Shown here: piece after piece, positions 1-12,775 of the stretch
Layout: every line of letters begins with the position of its first letter
How positions within the stretch are numbered: position 1 is the stretch's first letter
From: Asterias amurensis
Lineage: Eukaryota > Echinodermata > Asteroidea > Forcipulatida > Asteriidae
Length of the DNA stretch: 64,000 nucleotides
NCBI RefSeq assembly: GCF_032118995.1
Contig: NC_092661.1
Location: forward strand, 15,757,006 to 15,821,005
Direction: 5' to 3'
Position numbers and translations under genes: made by a program
The notes under the pieces: generated by a model
Databases searched by the model: none
Told to the model about the DNA's origin: nothing
What the model saw: only the letters and a program-made list of their open reading frames with translations

Positions 1-3000
1 TCATGACGTAGTCGAAATACCAACATTCGATACTCATCTTGCACCGCAGGAAACATTGCACAGGTGACTTTATGTGGTTGACCGACAGAGGGCTTGGGTT
101 GGCAACGCATTTCCCTTCGAGTACTGAAGCAAATGCAGGGTCCAAAGCCATTGCAGCTGTAGACAAAATAAAACAATGGTCGAGGAAATACAATAAAAGA
201 AGAAAAATGCACATTTAATATAATTAAATAAACAAACAGGAAATATTAATAAGTACCATTAAGTTGTTTTAACACATAATATTAAAACCACTCAGTTTGG
301 TCATCAAAGTAAGCAAGTCATTCAAATCCTTATTTAAAATGAAATGAAGTAAGTATAAATATAAGAACAGTACATAACAACAAAAAATAATTAGCGTGGC
401 ATAAACAAATTCTTACTTGTTGACTGAAGGCAGTATTTCATGGGGTACTCTTCGACCATCAATTCACACAGGGTTAAGGAATCTTTAGGTTCAACCCCAA
501 GCTCATCGTCGTCCACGCTGACGTACCGGGCAATCACGGGCGGCTCGCACAAAATCGGTATGTGTGCCCCAGGGATCGATGCTTGGTCCCAAGTCACTGG
601 TAACCCACACGCGGCATTTTTAAAAAGGTCGCTCTCAAGACCCGCCCTCACGATGGTGCCATTATAACGCTCATCTGTCAGGGAAAATAATTTGTATATA
701 ACTGCTAATTGCAAAACAAATTTTAGTACAGCATATTTACAGAATGGCTGAAATGCAAGATGTTGGTGTCATACTTTCGTAAAAGCTGAAACTGTATAAC
801 GCGTTTCATAACGTTTAAAAGGATAACGGTAATTACTCGTTGTTTAAATTTGTACTTATTTATGACGTGACATTGGAGAACTGTTTCACAAAACAGTCCC
901 CTCAAACATTCAACCAAAATACACTAGATTGTTGCAAGGTAAAACTCGATCGTTGTGTAAAATGACATTTCAAAGATGTAGGTTGATAGCAATTAATAAA
1001 CAACATTAACTTACAATACATGCTGTCTCTATTTACAAGGGTGACACGACCGATGCAATGATTGGTTCCCAAGTCGACCTTCCACCAAGGATGCACATTG
1101 TTACCTGAAAATGGGAATCATTTTTAAACTGATGCAGCCTATATTTAGACGATGTTCAATGTTCTGATGGTGGTGTGTTGTTTATTTTGACAAAGGCCCA
1201 AATGAGCCGTTTAGTGTAATCATGATCTTTACACGATCCTTCAATAACAGAAAATTTGAAAGTTTGGCGGAAATAAATCAACCTTAGAATAGTTATTTTT
1301 CGAGGTTATTATAAAACTGAATCCGCCGTTAATTTGAAAATGTGACTGGATGTTGCCCTCCACACAAGATAATGTCACCATACTGCATTTCTTGTATACA
1401 AAAAGATAGCGCTCTCTCTTGACTCTTACCTAAGTTGTACTGAGCTCTATGAGTGAACACGCACACACGTATACTATAGGATTAAACGCAGGTTTTGGCT
1501 GTGTATATACTTAGGCACGTCAGATTTAACTGCAAATATCCCGGACCATGAAGGTCATATTGGGGTTCAAAGGTTAATATGGAAGTGGTTTAAAAGGGCA
1601 GATCTCTGCCGTAGTCCACGGGCCTCGAAGTGTGACGTCAGAATGTTCAGCCTATACTAGCACACACGCTACATCTCTGTGTTGCAGTAACGGTGTGGAC
1701 ACTGCTTTTTTACACGTAAAGAAAATCATTCCCTAACTCTGTAAATAATATTGTGTGGACGTGAGTCCACGTAGCCTTCCAAGTCCCTACATTATGTGTA
1801 AAATACCGAATAATTATGAACATATTTTGCACTTACGTGTGTGAGAGCAAGTGGAGAACTTCACTGTAGCTCTTGAATCACCGTCTATAGCTAGATCTGC
1901 TGTAAGATAAACTCCTAGGTGTTGATAAGTTGAGACCTGGCTTGCGTTCATTCCTCGAAGATTCAGAACTAAAACAATTAATACGAAGAAAAAAACGTTC
2001 AAGCAGATCATAGATCATTGAGACACACAAAAGTCCTGAAGGCCACTTTTTTAAGGTGTGGGCTACTTTTTTGCCAGGGGCCGTTGTCATCTACTCCTGG
2101 GGCTGAAACAAGGTTACCCCCTTTACAGCCTATTGGTATGTAGGCTTGGGTATCATCCATCAAAAGCCTGGCTGGTAGACAGAAAGCAATACCCCCAACT
2201 TTACGAACAATCATGGTCAAAGTGTCTTGCTTAAGAACCGAGTGTCACGACCGGCAGCTGATTTCACAAAACTTTACGCAACTGCGTAAGTCCACTTGCG
2301 CAACGTTTATGGCGCAACTTACGCCATAAACGTTGCGCAAGTGGACGCACGCAGTTGCGTAAAGTTTTGTGAAATCGGCTGCTGGACTCGAACCAAACAC
2401 CAGAGCTTGAATCCGATGTTTGTTGTGTTGTTTGTTGTAGCGTACCTAGACCAAACTGCAATCAACTGTTTTACTCATTTACTAAAAAAAAAATTCAGTG
2501 GAACTCTGTCACTCTTTTCATTTTACTTTTAAGTAAAATATGAACTTAAAAGTTCATATTATTATGAAATCAAAATATTTATTAATAAAATGTAAACTCA
2601 GAGAATAATAAAAATTGGAATATAATTCAAGTAGAACATATTATATTGAGATTTAAAAAACGGAGCAAAGACAATAAAAAGTGGGAAAATTATATAATAA
2701 AATAATTACAAAGGAATAATTTATCATAAACACTAAGCAGACTTACTGCAAATAAAAACAGTAATTAAAACCAACGACGAACGTTCTTCTTGCTTGCTCA
2801 AATAATGTTGAGTTTGCCCAGAAATTTGTACTGTTTTTAATTGCACCGAAGTTTTAGATCTGCAATCCACTGGGGTTAATGTTTTCTTCACCTAGGGTAC
2901 ATACATAGCCATATTCAAGATCACTCAGTTTGTTCACCATAGCAAATCACTTTCATTCCTTAAATTATCTGTACTTGGTGAATAGTTAATGATACCGGAG

Positions 3001-3140
3001 TCTTCATTTAGATGTGTAAACCACTTACATGTTAGCTTGGGGCACCGACAGGAGGAAAGCGGGCAAAGCCACATGAGAACTCCGAAGAGAAATAATATAG
3101 AGAGGTTTTTCACGAGCATCAATCTGTCGTAGTAAGCCAT
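1..3140 (-). CDS. Secreted F-type lectin with PAN/apple-like domain (partial, 3' end off window)
   Basis: Five coding exons read on the minus strand: 3140-3029 (signal peptide), 1968-1837, 1104-1015, 674-417 and 156-1 (continues left). All junctions are GT/AG and phase-consistent (each intron after codon position 1). Exon 1 starts at ATG 3140 and has a hydrophobic core ending near PLSSC. Exons 2-4 form one F-type lectin (fucolectin/tachylectin-4) domain: STYQHLG, ADLAIDGD, CSHT, HPWWKVDLG, RVTLVNRD, then YNGTIVRAG and a C-terminal LCELMVEEYP. Exon 5 has the cysteine spacing CFLRCKMSIECWYFDYV, typical of PAN/apple domains. Known role of the family: fucose recognition in innate immunity. Oddity: where the family has RxDCCxxR/K after the TNR-like strand, this protein reads R-D-S-M-Y-Y-E-R, so the Asp and the vicinal cysteines are replaced and fucose binding may be lost. 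Probably secreted; the remaining C-terminus is not visible. Confidence 0.85.
2095..2420 (-). mobile_element. tRNA-derived SINE, interrupted by a fold-back element
   Basis: Minus strand reads a tRNA-like B-box region (AAGCTCTGGTGTTT, GGTTCGAGTCC) at 2420-2384, then a 130-bp palindrome, then CGGTCGTGACAC and CTTAAGCAAGACACTT at about 2252-2220. The same order, uninterrupted, is seen in the fuller SINE near 57.8 kb and in the head at 11.16 kb. It lies in intron 1 of the lectin gene. The 3' limit is uncertain. Confidence 0.55.
2254..2383. repeat. 130-bp near-perfect palindrome (fold-back element)
   Basis: The left arm GCAGCTGATTTCACAAAACT, continuing ttacgcaactgcg, is matched by the reverse complement on the right (gcgtaaagttttgtgaaatc). 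The centre is ATGGCGCAACTTACGCCAT. It sits inside SINE sequence and so is younger than the SINE. Confidence 0.85.
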
Positions 3141-5187
3141 CTTGACCACTCACTCCGCACTCATTCACTGGTATAGGCATTGGAACTACCTCTTCTAAAT
3201 AGGTGGATAAGTGTGCCATGCGATGTGACGGTGCGCCGAGTCAGCCAACCAATAGGGGCTCGACACACGTTTGCCTTGCTTGGTTGCCACCTTAAAGAGT
3301 TCCAAGTATTCAATAATATCAAGTGGAAATACAAATTGCGAAAAACTGCATTTCTTGTTTTATTCCCCATTAGAAAGCAATAGGGGTAAACAAATATATT
3401 GTGGTTGAAGATTAGTTTAAGGGGAAATCTGTTGAATGCAACGGGAGCATCCCAAACTCTCCAAATGGACTGAGTATGACGTCATTAAGAGGATCACTCT
3501 GGTTTCGGGAAAAGGAAATAATTGCTCTGTAAAAACATTTAGTAAAATTTAATTGATCACTCTACGTAATTTGGTTTGTAAGGATTGTAAGCTATAAGAT
3601 TGCAAAATACAAAATAAAGTTCATTCCTCGCCAACACTATTCTGTCATTCAATTTGAAAAAAATATATATATATTATTATTTCCAGTTTGAGGAACAATC
3701 ATAAAGTGTCAGTCCTTTTTCCGGATGCCGCGGTTATTTCAATCTCAGTGGCCGAGTAATGCAGGAAAGCGATATGTGCAGCTGAAACAAACTTTAAAAC
3801 TGAAGTGCTTTTGTTCAGAATTGCCAACTAGGTCAAGACAGGATGTGTGTTTTTTAAGCCTGGTGTACAGCCGGTAGTCGGAGTGGATGGCTATACCTTT
3901 AAATATTGAGTTTGAATTGAGAAATTGATTCTTACCTCGGCCTAGAGCCCAATTTAGCACACGAACGAGTCGGCTATAAATTGCTAACGTTTATACAATA
4001 TTGATTTGGATGGAGAACAAAAAATTTACGGGGGTCTAGAGCTTAATTTAGCACACGGACATATTTGGCTATATAGCTTGCTATAAAGTTAACGTGGATC
4101 TATTAAACTAATTTGTACCCACGGCAACATGACTGTACAGATCGCCATATAATTTTAGTCCTTGGAGAAAATTGTTGATTTTTATTACTAAACCTCGATC
4201 AAGCATGAAACATAAAACATGTTTTAAGAGTTGGATTTCTGAGTGGGGACTGGATAAACAATACCAAAAAAACATAGTTTGTTGTATTCACCAGTTCCTA
4301 CTTTGAGAATACACATTAGCTCCGACTTTAAAGGATGTGTGTACTTTATTGGGAGTAGAAAGCTTTCCTTCTAATATTACTTGCCTTGCAGGTGCTGTAG
4401 TAAAGAAATGAGTAAAACAATGTCACGAGAATACGTTGTACAGACTAAAGTTATTTTCGTGACCTATGGTCGAAATAGTTTTTTTCTTGTTTTTTTTTGT
4501 TGTTGTTTGTGTGGGTTTTTTTTTTTTTTGGGGGGGGGGCAAGAAGAAAGAGAAATAAAGACGGCGGCATAAAGATTGGGTAGTTATTGCACGGTATGTT
4601 CTTACAGTTATAAAATAGTGTGGGGACGTGTACAAATGCTTGTCATTGATCATGCATACACTGATTGCTTCATTTATCAGGCGTTCGATGAAGTATTTGT
4701 TCAACCAAAAGTTGCCTATTGCTATAGGGGGAAATATGCAATTGTTGGTTTTACAATATTGACCCCTTGTCGACATTAAGGGGAATTAATCACTCGGCGC
4801 AATTCGGTTTCAGTGCATTTCGTTTGAGTTCTTTCAAAATGCAGCACGAAATAATTATCTGTGTCATATTTTCCACCCCAAATCACTGTGATTGTCATTA
4901 TAACAAATCATTAAATGAATATAATTGATGAGGATGTAAACTCTCTGTATTACCACTGTTCAGTGATCGAAGTGTACACTGGACCACTTGCCCGAGTCAA
5001 GCAGTTTTTGTGTCGGGCCGTTTAACTCATGGTTATAGACAAGTCAGGTGGTCTTTCCAACTGTGTAACAATGCCACACCCTGAGTAATATTGTGTTCAA
5101 ATGTCGGCAAGTCTGTTTAAATAACCTTCAATTGTATTGTCTAAAAAGTGTGCTGCACCCATAAAGATTAATGGGATAAATGCTCTC
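3141..5187. other. No gene seen: lectin upstream region and old repeats
   Basis: Immediately 5' of the lectin ATG there is a CCAAT-type motif (ccaaccaatag, 3245-3255) but no clear TATA box. 3935-3990 and 4030-4085 carry two diverged copies of a segment reading tagagc(c/t)(c/t)aatttagcacac. 4320-4440 resembles one end of the fold-back element at 40175-40546. A T-run/G-run lies at 4518-4540. Short open frames here have no recognisable domain. Confidence 0.5.
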
Positions 5188-5579
5188 TTAAAGGCAGTGG
5201 ACACTATTGGTAATTACTCAAAATAATTATTACCATAAAACCTTTCTTGGTGACGAGTAATGGGGAGAGGTTGATGGTATAAAACATTTTGAGAAACGGC
5301 TCCCTCTGAAGTGCCTTAGTTTTCGAGAAAGAAGTAATTTTCCACGAATTTTATTTCGAGACCTCAGATTTAGAACTTTATTGGTCTCGAAATCAACCAT
5401 CTAAACGCACACAACTTCGTGTGACAAGGGTTATTTTTTCTTTCATTATTATCTAGCAAGTTCGATGACCGATTGAGCTCAAATTTTCACATGTTTGTTA
5501 TTTTATGCATACATTGAGATACACCAACTGTGAAGGCTTGTCTTTGACAATTACCAATAGTAGTGACCACTGCCTTTAA
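5188..5579 (+). mobile_element. MITE family 1, full copy
   Basis: About 390 bp bounded by TTAAAGGCAGTGGACAC and its inverted form ending in CTTTAA. The internal hairpin arms tttcgagacctc and ggtctcgaaat are recognisable. At least 17 further copies or fragments occur in the window. No coding capacity. Confidence 0.85.
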
Positions 5580-5596
5580 TGTCTAAGTTAGTACTT

Positions 5597-5955
5597 GTAA
5601 AGCCATTTGACACTTTCTGAACAGAACAAAAATTAAGTTCACAGATTTACAAATTACTTACAGGGTTTACAGATGGTAATGGTAAAAGACTTCCCTTGAA
5701 ATATTATTCCATGAAATGCTTCACTTTTTGAGAAAACATTAAAACAATTATCAATTCTCGATATCGACAATAACGGATCTATTTTAAACACATGTCAAGA
5801 CACGGCGAAACGTGCGGAAACAAGGGTGGGTTTTCCCGTTATTTTCTTCCGACTCCGATGACCGATTGAGCCTAAATTTGCACAGGTTTGTTACTTTAAA
5901 TGTAAGTTGTGATACACGAAATGTGGGCCTTTGGACAATACTGTTTACCGATGTT
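5597..5955 (+). mobile_element. MITE family 2, copy lacking one end
   Basis: Starts taaagccatttgacac and carries ctcgatatcg, cacggcgaaac and cccgttattttct, as in the copies at 14721 and 48317. The last terminal repeat is missing. Confidence 0.75.
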
Positions 5956-6329
5956 GTGCGATTGCTTTAAAACAGTAATATATATTTTTGATTCTTGTCT
6001 TGTGAACATAATATTGAGCCCTGTAGTGTTGTGGAATCCCCTACCCCAATTCAGGCCCTGCTGCTGTTTCAAACGCAGCTCTCATGGCGATATACTATTA
6101 GCAACAACACAGAGAAAAGGTAACCTCTATGGTGTGGAACCAAACATTAACCATGGGCATTGAACATGACTAACCGTAGAATAAGCCTTTTTGAGATATT
6201 GCAGCCACAATGCTACAACAACACTATAAGGTTTGGGTAGTACACTCCTATCACGTCCGCCATACCCCAAAAAGGCGAATAATTTATTGTTCTGCACCTC
6301 CTCAGTTAAATATCAAGGTCATTATGGCT

Positions 6330-9300
6330 CAATCAAATGAGTTTACTTATCCCCTACCCAAACTTGCTTAGCAGATTACTTAATGTGTCTCTCAATCAAA
6401 GCTTGATAAGCAGATGAGTTTACCTTCCTCTACGCAATTTTGCTTCATAGCAGACAAGTTTACCTGTCGCCCAACCAAAGCTTGCTTAGCAGATGAGTTA
6501 ATCTGTCCCTACTGTATGTCTCTCAACCAAAGCTTGATTCACAGCTACAGATAGACTTATCTGTCTCCCAAACCCATGGCTGGCTTAGCAGATGAGTTTA
6601 CCGTTCCTCCAACACAAAATTGCTTATCATATGAGTTTTCCTCACTCCTAACCAAAGTTGCTTACCTTCCTCTAGGCAAACTTGCTTAATAGTTGAGTTT
6701 ATCTGCCTCTCAACCAAAGTTTGCTTAGTAGATAAGTTAACATGTCTTGAACCCAAGCTTGCTTATTATTATTATTATTATTATTATGCATTAGGTACGC
6801 TGTTCACAGTAAAACCATATCACAGCGCTTATACAATAGAAAAAACAATATTATTAAACATTATACAAACAAAACAGTAAAAAATCAATTAGGAAAAAGG
6901 TATGTTTTGAAAACCTTCTTAAACACGTCCACTGATGGAGCAGATTTAATATTGGAGGGAAGTCCATTCCACTCCTTAGCTGCTGTTACAGTGAATGTAC
7001 GATTTTCTAAGCGATCTTAGAAGAGGCATCATGGCGGCGATCTAACCTAAAGATAACACGTGCAGCCCATTTCTGCAAACTTTGAAGTCTCTTAATATGC
7101 ACCCGAGGGACTTCTGTAAGCAACCCAATACAATAGTCTAACCAAGAAAGAACATGGCTGCGAATCACATGATGACATGCCTCTTCAGATACATACTTCC
7201 TTATCTGTGGCACTTTTTTTAATTGAAACCGAACAGACTTGCAAAGCTGGTCGATTTGGTTAGACAAATACATAATGCAATCAGAATATACACCATGGTT
7301 CTTAACTGGTGTTGATAGGGCAATCTGAGTGGTTCCAAATGTAAAAGTGACATTATTCATGTTGCGAAAAATGTGTTTAGAGCCAATTACCAAAGATTCT
7401 GTCTTTTGCTCATTAAGTCCATTCCCATTCAATTACTTATATCCATAACACATGGATGCTTAGCAGATGAGTTTACCTGTCAACCCAAAACTTGCTTAGC
7501 AGATAAAATTACATGTCTCTTAACCAAACGTTGCATAGCAGATGAATTTACCTGTCCGTCTCCCAAAACTTGCTTAGCAGAATAGTTTATTTGTCTCTCA
7601 TCTAGCATGAGTTTACCTGTCGCCTAACACCGAAGATTGCTTAACGGGTGAGTTATTTCCCCGTCCCAGATTTATTTAGCAGATAATTGTATGTCTCTCA
7701 ACCTAAGCTAGCTTATCAGATTAGTTTACCTATCTCCAAAACAAACTTGCTTAGCAGATGAGTTTATCTGTCCCCCTACCGAAACCTGCTTAGCAGATGA
7801 GTTTATCTGTCTCTTAACCAAAGCTTGCTTAGCAGATGAATTTACCTGTCCCACTACCGAAACCTGCTTAGCAGATGAGTTTATCTGTCTCTCAACTAAA
7901 GCTTGCTTAGTAAATGAGTTTACCTGTCCCCCTACTGAAACCTGCTTAGCAGATAAGTTTATTTGTCTCTCATCTAGCATGTCGCTTAACACCGAAGATA
8001 GCTTAACGGATGAGTTAACATGTCCCCTTCCCAGATTTATTTAGCAGATAATATGTCTCTCAACATAAGCTTGCTTATCAGATTAGTTCTATCTCCAAAA
8101 ACAAGCTTGCTTAGCAGATGAGTTTGCCTGTCCCCTACCCAAACTTGCTTAGCTGATGACTTTATCTGTTGTATATAAATTTTGGTTGAGCTGAACAAAA
8201 GAAGAAATTGAATAGCGCTAATCCGTGGTGGTGCACTTGACAAAAGCAGCTACCACAGTCGCTGCAGAGATTGGGCATGTGGTTTCTTCTCCTGGCGGGC
8301 TGAATCTCTCTGTTGTTAAGAGAATTGTAGTTGGCAAAGATCTTTTGTACCACTAGGGTAGTACGTGCTTAGCAGATGAGTTTAATTGTCTCCCTACCCA
8401 AACTTGCTTAGCTGATGACTTTATCTGTTTTATAGTTGAGCTGAACAAAAGAAGGAATTGAATAGCACTAATCCGTGGTCATGCTCTTGACAATAGAAGC
8501 TACCACAGTCACTGCAGAGATTGGGCGTGTGATTTCTTCTCCTGGCTGGCTGGATCTGTCTACTGTCTATTAGTTTTTGACAAAAATATTTTGTACCACA
8601 CTAGGGTACTACTTACTTGCCTAGCAGGTTAATTTATCTGTTTAGAGGATGAGTTTACCTGCCCCCTACCGAAACTTGCTTAGCAGATAAGTTTATTTGT
8701 CTCTCAACCAAAGCCTGCTTAGCAAATGAGTTTATCTGTCTTACTACCGAAACCTGCTTAGCAGATGAGTTTATCTGTCTCCTAACCAAAGCTTGCATAG
8801 AGGATGAGTTTACCTGTCCCCTACTGAACTTGCTTAGCAGATAAGTTTATTTGTCTCTCTTTAAAAGCGTGCTCGTAGCAGATGAGCTTACCTGTCCGAC
8901 TACCGAAACGTGCTTAGCAGATGAGATATTTGTCTCTCAACCAAAACTTGCTTAGCATATATGAGTTTACCTGTTCCCCAACCAAACTTAGCTTAGCGAT
9001 TAAGTGTACCTTCTCCTAGGCAAACTTGCTTAATAGTTTATCTGCTTCTCAACCAAAGTTTGTCCTATAGATAATTTACATGTCTCATAACCCAAGCTTG
9101 CTTAGCAGATTAAATTATCTGTCTCTTAACCAAAGGTTACCTAGCAGTTGAATTTACCTGTTCGTCTCCCAAAAATTGTTTAGCATATTAGTTTAATTGT
9201 CTCTCATCCAAAGCTTGCTTAGCAGATGAGTTAACCTGTCCCCAATCCAAATTTGCTTAGCAGATGACTTAATCTGTTTTATAGTAGATGAATAGCGCTT

Positions 9301-10285
9301 TTCCGTAGTACTGCTCCTGACATTAGAAGCTATTACAGTTAGGAATTGGGCATGTGTTTTTTCTCCTGGCTGGCTGGATCTCTCTATTGTTAAAAGATTT
9401 GTAGTTGACAAAGATCTTTTGTACCACTGGGGTACCACTTGCTTAGCAAATGAGTTTATCTGTCCCCTACCCAAACTTGCATAGCTGATGACTTTATCTG
9501 TTTTATAGTTGAGCTGAACAAAAGCAGCAATTGAATAGCGCTTATCCGTGTTAGTGCTCTTGACAATAGCATCTACCACAGTTGCTGCAGGGACTGGGCA
9601 TGTGGTCTGGCGGGCTGTCTGGATCTCTCTGTGGTTAAGGGATTAGTTGTTGACAAAGATCTTTTGTAAACTAGGGTAGAACTTGCTCAGCAGGTGAGTT
9701 TAATTGTCTCCCTACCCAAATTTGCTTAGCTGTTGATGACTTATCTGTTTTATAGTTGAACTGAACAAAAGAAGCAATTGAATAGCGCTGATCCTTGAGA
9801 GTGCTCTTGGCAATAGCAGTCGCTGCAGAGATTGGGCGTGGGATTTCTTCTCCGGGCTGGCGGGATCTCTCTATTGTTGACATTACTTTTTGGCAAATAT
9901 ATTTTGTACCACTAGGGTACTACTTACTTGCTTAGCAGATGAGTTTATCTGTCACCTGACTAACGGTTGCTTAGAGGATGAGTTTACCTGCCCCCTACCA
10001 AAACTTGCTAAGCAGATAAGTTTATTTTTCTCTCATCCAAAGTTTGCTTGTAGCATATGAGTTTACCTCTCCGACTACCGAAACCTGCTTAGCAGATGAG
10101 TTTATCTGTCTCCCGACCAAAGCTTGCTTAGAAGATGAGTTTACCTGTCCCCTACTGAAACTTGCTTAGCAGATGAAGTTATCTGTCTCCTGACCAAAGC
10201 TTGCTTAGAAGATGAGTTTACCTGTCCCCTACTGAAACTTGCTTAGCAGATAAGTTTATTTGTCTCTCAACCAAACTGGACCAAA
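6330..10285. repeat. ~39-bp minisatellite with higher-order ~190-bp blocks
   Basis: Degenerate tandem units built on cttgcttagcagatgagttt plus acctgtcccctaccgaaa, usually about 38-40 bp. Units often alternate between two flavours (ctctcaaccaaagc and ccctaccgaaac). Five copies of a distinct ~165-200-bp block (tttatctgttttatagttga ... gatcttttgtaccac) are interspersed at about 8161-8360, 8410-8608, 9268-9432, 9493-9672 and 9735-9914. The array is broken by a LINE fragment at 6762-7432. A unit of 39 bp is a multiple of three, so minus-strand frames show a recurring peptide such as KQVSVGGQINSSA. This is repeat periodicity, not evidence of a protein. Confidence 0.9.
6762..7432 (-). mobile_element. 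5'-truncated LINE (L2/CR1-like) with (TAA)n tail
   Basis: Minus strand: the reverse-transcriptase C-terminal region (7432-7007) reads NEQKTESLVIGSK, RIRKYV... and HHVIRSHVLSWLDYCIGLL, then IKRLQSLQKWAARVIF. A frameshift follows, then the usual LINE C-terminus RSFTVTAAKEWNGLP and VFKKVFKTYLFP in another frame. The element ends in a (TAA)n tract at 6787-6762. It is inserted into the minisatellite and is therefore younger than that part of the array. A dead copy. Confidence 0.8.
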
Positions 10286-11159
10286 CTTCGTGGCGATCTT
10301 ACAACATAAATCTGCGCATTTGGCGCCAATAAAAAGAGCGTTGTTTTATTGTGACAGAGGCACAGAATTCCAAGGCTAGTAAAGTGCCATGAAATGGTGG
10401 GACAATCTTTGCGGATAAAAGTTCATTTCCATTGTTGATAAACAACTGTTGGCATTGTTGGTTTAATTTTGGCAAAACATTTAATCGTGTGAACACAATA
10501 TATTCTGGCAAAAAAAAAAAAAAATTGCAACATTTTTAATGAATGTATATTTGGTTTGCGGTAACACCATGTGTATATCTACTTGCCAGGTAGAGATGCT
10601 CTTAGGGAACCGTCTTGCTTTATTCTACTGCAGCGGAATAGATAATCGGAGGTTGAAATAAAATTACTCCTATGATTGGTGGCTTTGTCTGCAATAAACT
10701 CAACTTTATTTTTGAATAGTTTTGTGATATTGTTTTAAAGTGTGGCCAACTGTTAAAGTTTTGCATTGATTTCTTTTCATAGTTTTCCAACCTCGGTTGG
10801 CAAAGAGGGCATAATACCATTATACGAACCATAAGTCCAATATCTTTGTATAATATACTATAGACAGGACCTTTATATTGCCCTTCAAATACTTAATACG
10901 GATCGGCTGTCTGCTTTTTTTGCCGTTTTTTTGCCGTGTGATAAGCAGCTTTATTTGCGATTTAGGATTAATTAAGTACTTGTAATACAAAGTTTCGCTT
11001 CAAGTAATGTACATGTCACAACTATTGTGATGGGACGCCATTTCCTATATAAGCTCACGATGTAATATGCAGAGGTAATATGCAGAGTTACGGTGGCTGT
11101 ACCCTAGCGCTTTACAAAACTCACGTGTAGACAATAATTTTGTGTGACTCCTTTCTCCA
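10286..11159. other. No gene seen
   Basis: AT-rich sequence. Contains a short A-run (10511-10525) and no ORF with recognisable similarity. The interval 10620-10830 is open on the minus strand, but its composition is not protein-like. Confidence 0.4.
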
Positions 11160-11250
11160 ACTGTCGTGGCCGAGCAGATACGAGCACCGGACTCAAGCTC
11201 TGGTGTTTCTGTTCAGCAGAGTGTGGGTTGAAATCCCGGTCGTGACACCT
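11160..11250 (+). mobile_element. tRNA-related SINE head fragment
   Basis: Carries a box A-like tggccgagcagatacgag and a box B-like gggttgaaatccc, with gtcgtgacacc at the end. The conserved SINE body is missing. It matches the head of the SINE at 57.8 kb. Not a functional tRNA: box B is mutated and no cloverleaf closes. Confidence 0.65.
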
Positions 11251-11337
11251 GTTACCGCATGTATAAAAAGATTCTATAAGTTACCGCATGTATAAACGTA
11301 CCCCACAAGTTACCGCATGTATGAGGATTAAATGCAA
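11251..11337 (+). repeat. Three tandem 29-bp units
   Basis: gttaccgcatgtat recurs at 11251, 11280 and 11309, an exact 29-bp period. The second half of the units is diverged. It abuts the truncated SINE head. Confidence 0.8.
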
Positions 11338-11477
11338 CATAACCCATGTGACTCAATGTTGTGAACCGTTTATATTTTTTTAAATGTTGATATCCTTTTT
11401 CTACTTATCGGGAGTCTTTACCTTTTAAAAGTATTTTTATCGTAAGACTGAACTTTTAGATTAAATGCAACTTACAT

Positions 11478-12775
11478 CTCCTCAGTCTTGCCTTCTTCAT
11501 CTTGTGTGTAATTTATTTGAACTTTTAGAGAGAAATACACCGTCCCTTTTGACACGGGTGGTACTTTGTCAATTTGCTTGACAGATTCGTGGTGACTTAT
11601 ATAGAGAAGGGAATAATGTTGCTTGAAAAATAGTTTAATGCCAACCTTTACATACTATGTTTCGTAATGAATGTTGTGATACACCAACCATGTTGTGGTG
11701 ATAGTGGCACGCATCATTTTCATAATTATAACTGCAGTGAAACTGACATTCAACAGGGGGCTGTTGAATCCAGCACGTGGGTGAGGTATTGTACATCATT
11801 TGCTTTGACTTAAAACCTATACAAGCATCTAGTTTAAGAATCTGCTGCGGATAAAGCCACGATGGGCTTTTCAAAAACCCAATCTAAAAATGCCACTCTT
11901 GTGGATCGCCTCTAAATCGGATGACGTACCTAGTGCAAGTCTAATTCAAACACACGGTAAATAAATAAATAACAATAGGTTTAAGGTTAACCTCTGTGCA
12001 TTGATATGGCATATTTGGCAAATCCATGCGTGTTGAGAGTTCGTTGCGATCAGCAAGCTCAAATGCAGTTGTGGCAGCCATTGACAAAGTATATGTTAGA
12101 CCCAACTCTTGAAAGGCTGCTGTGCTGACTTTTGCTGAGATTGTATGTGTTTCCCTCGGTGCGTAGCCGAGTCATCCCTTCGTATTTATGGTCAAGTGTC
12201 GTTTGAAATGTAAGTCAAATGTCTGTGTGTGTTTTCAACTACCAGTTATAGACTAAGTTGAACTATAGATTCTAAGGTCGTGCATAAAATACGATGGCAC
12301 TCCAAAACACGGCCCAAGTTTGAGTTGAAGCTCGACTGTCGACTGCTATGAGCTGATTGGCGTCGCCAGGCGCATCAGCTGCACCCATTGGGTGTGTTTG
12401 GTGATTATAGGGCCAAATGGAATATAAATAACATGCAAGAAGTACCTTTATCATCCTCCATGATGAAATCAATAGGGTAAAGCATTACTCTCCCTGCATT
12501 TCATCATTCATAAGATTTGCCACACGACCTTAATTGTTTCATTTCAGAACAATGCTATCCAGTGGATGCTTATCCTCTATGACTAAAGCAACTGGACTTG
12601 AATGAACCCCTATCCGCTCCATCCCTCCGCGCCCTGAAACAGAGAGTTCAATCACCGCCAGTAACTGACTAAAAACCTTTCAGCAAAGACAATGGAAACC
12701 AAAAGACAGGGAATAGCCGTCAATGACTCGGTAGGTAACGATCTTCTTACAGCCCTACCTCCTGAACTAACGAAG
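11478..12775 (+). repeat. Segmental duplication, copy 1 (upstream and start of F-box gene)
   Basis: Aligns by eye with 15122-16570: cctcagtcttgccttct, the cctttacataNtatgtttcgtaatgaatg region, ccctcggtgcgtagccgagtc and the F-box gene start. It ends inside codon 28 of the F-box gene, at ctgaactaacgaag. Confidence 0.8.

Noticed and set aside
7726..9883. Minus-strand frames with repeated KQVSVGGQINSSA-like peptide
   Set aside because: Explained by the ~39-bp minisatellite; no start, splice or domain support.
6330..10285. Possible CRISPR-like array because of regular repeats
   Set aside because: Eukaryotic DNA; units are head-to-tail and degenerate without unique spacers.
11160..11250. Possible tRNA gene
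   Set aside because: Truncated SINE head with mutated box B; the same head is attached to a SINE body at 57.8 kb.
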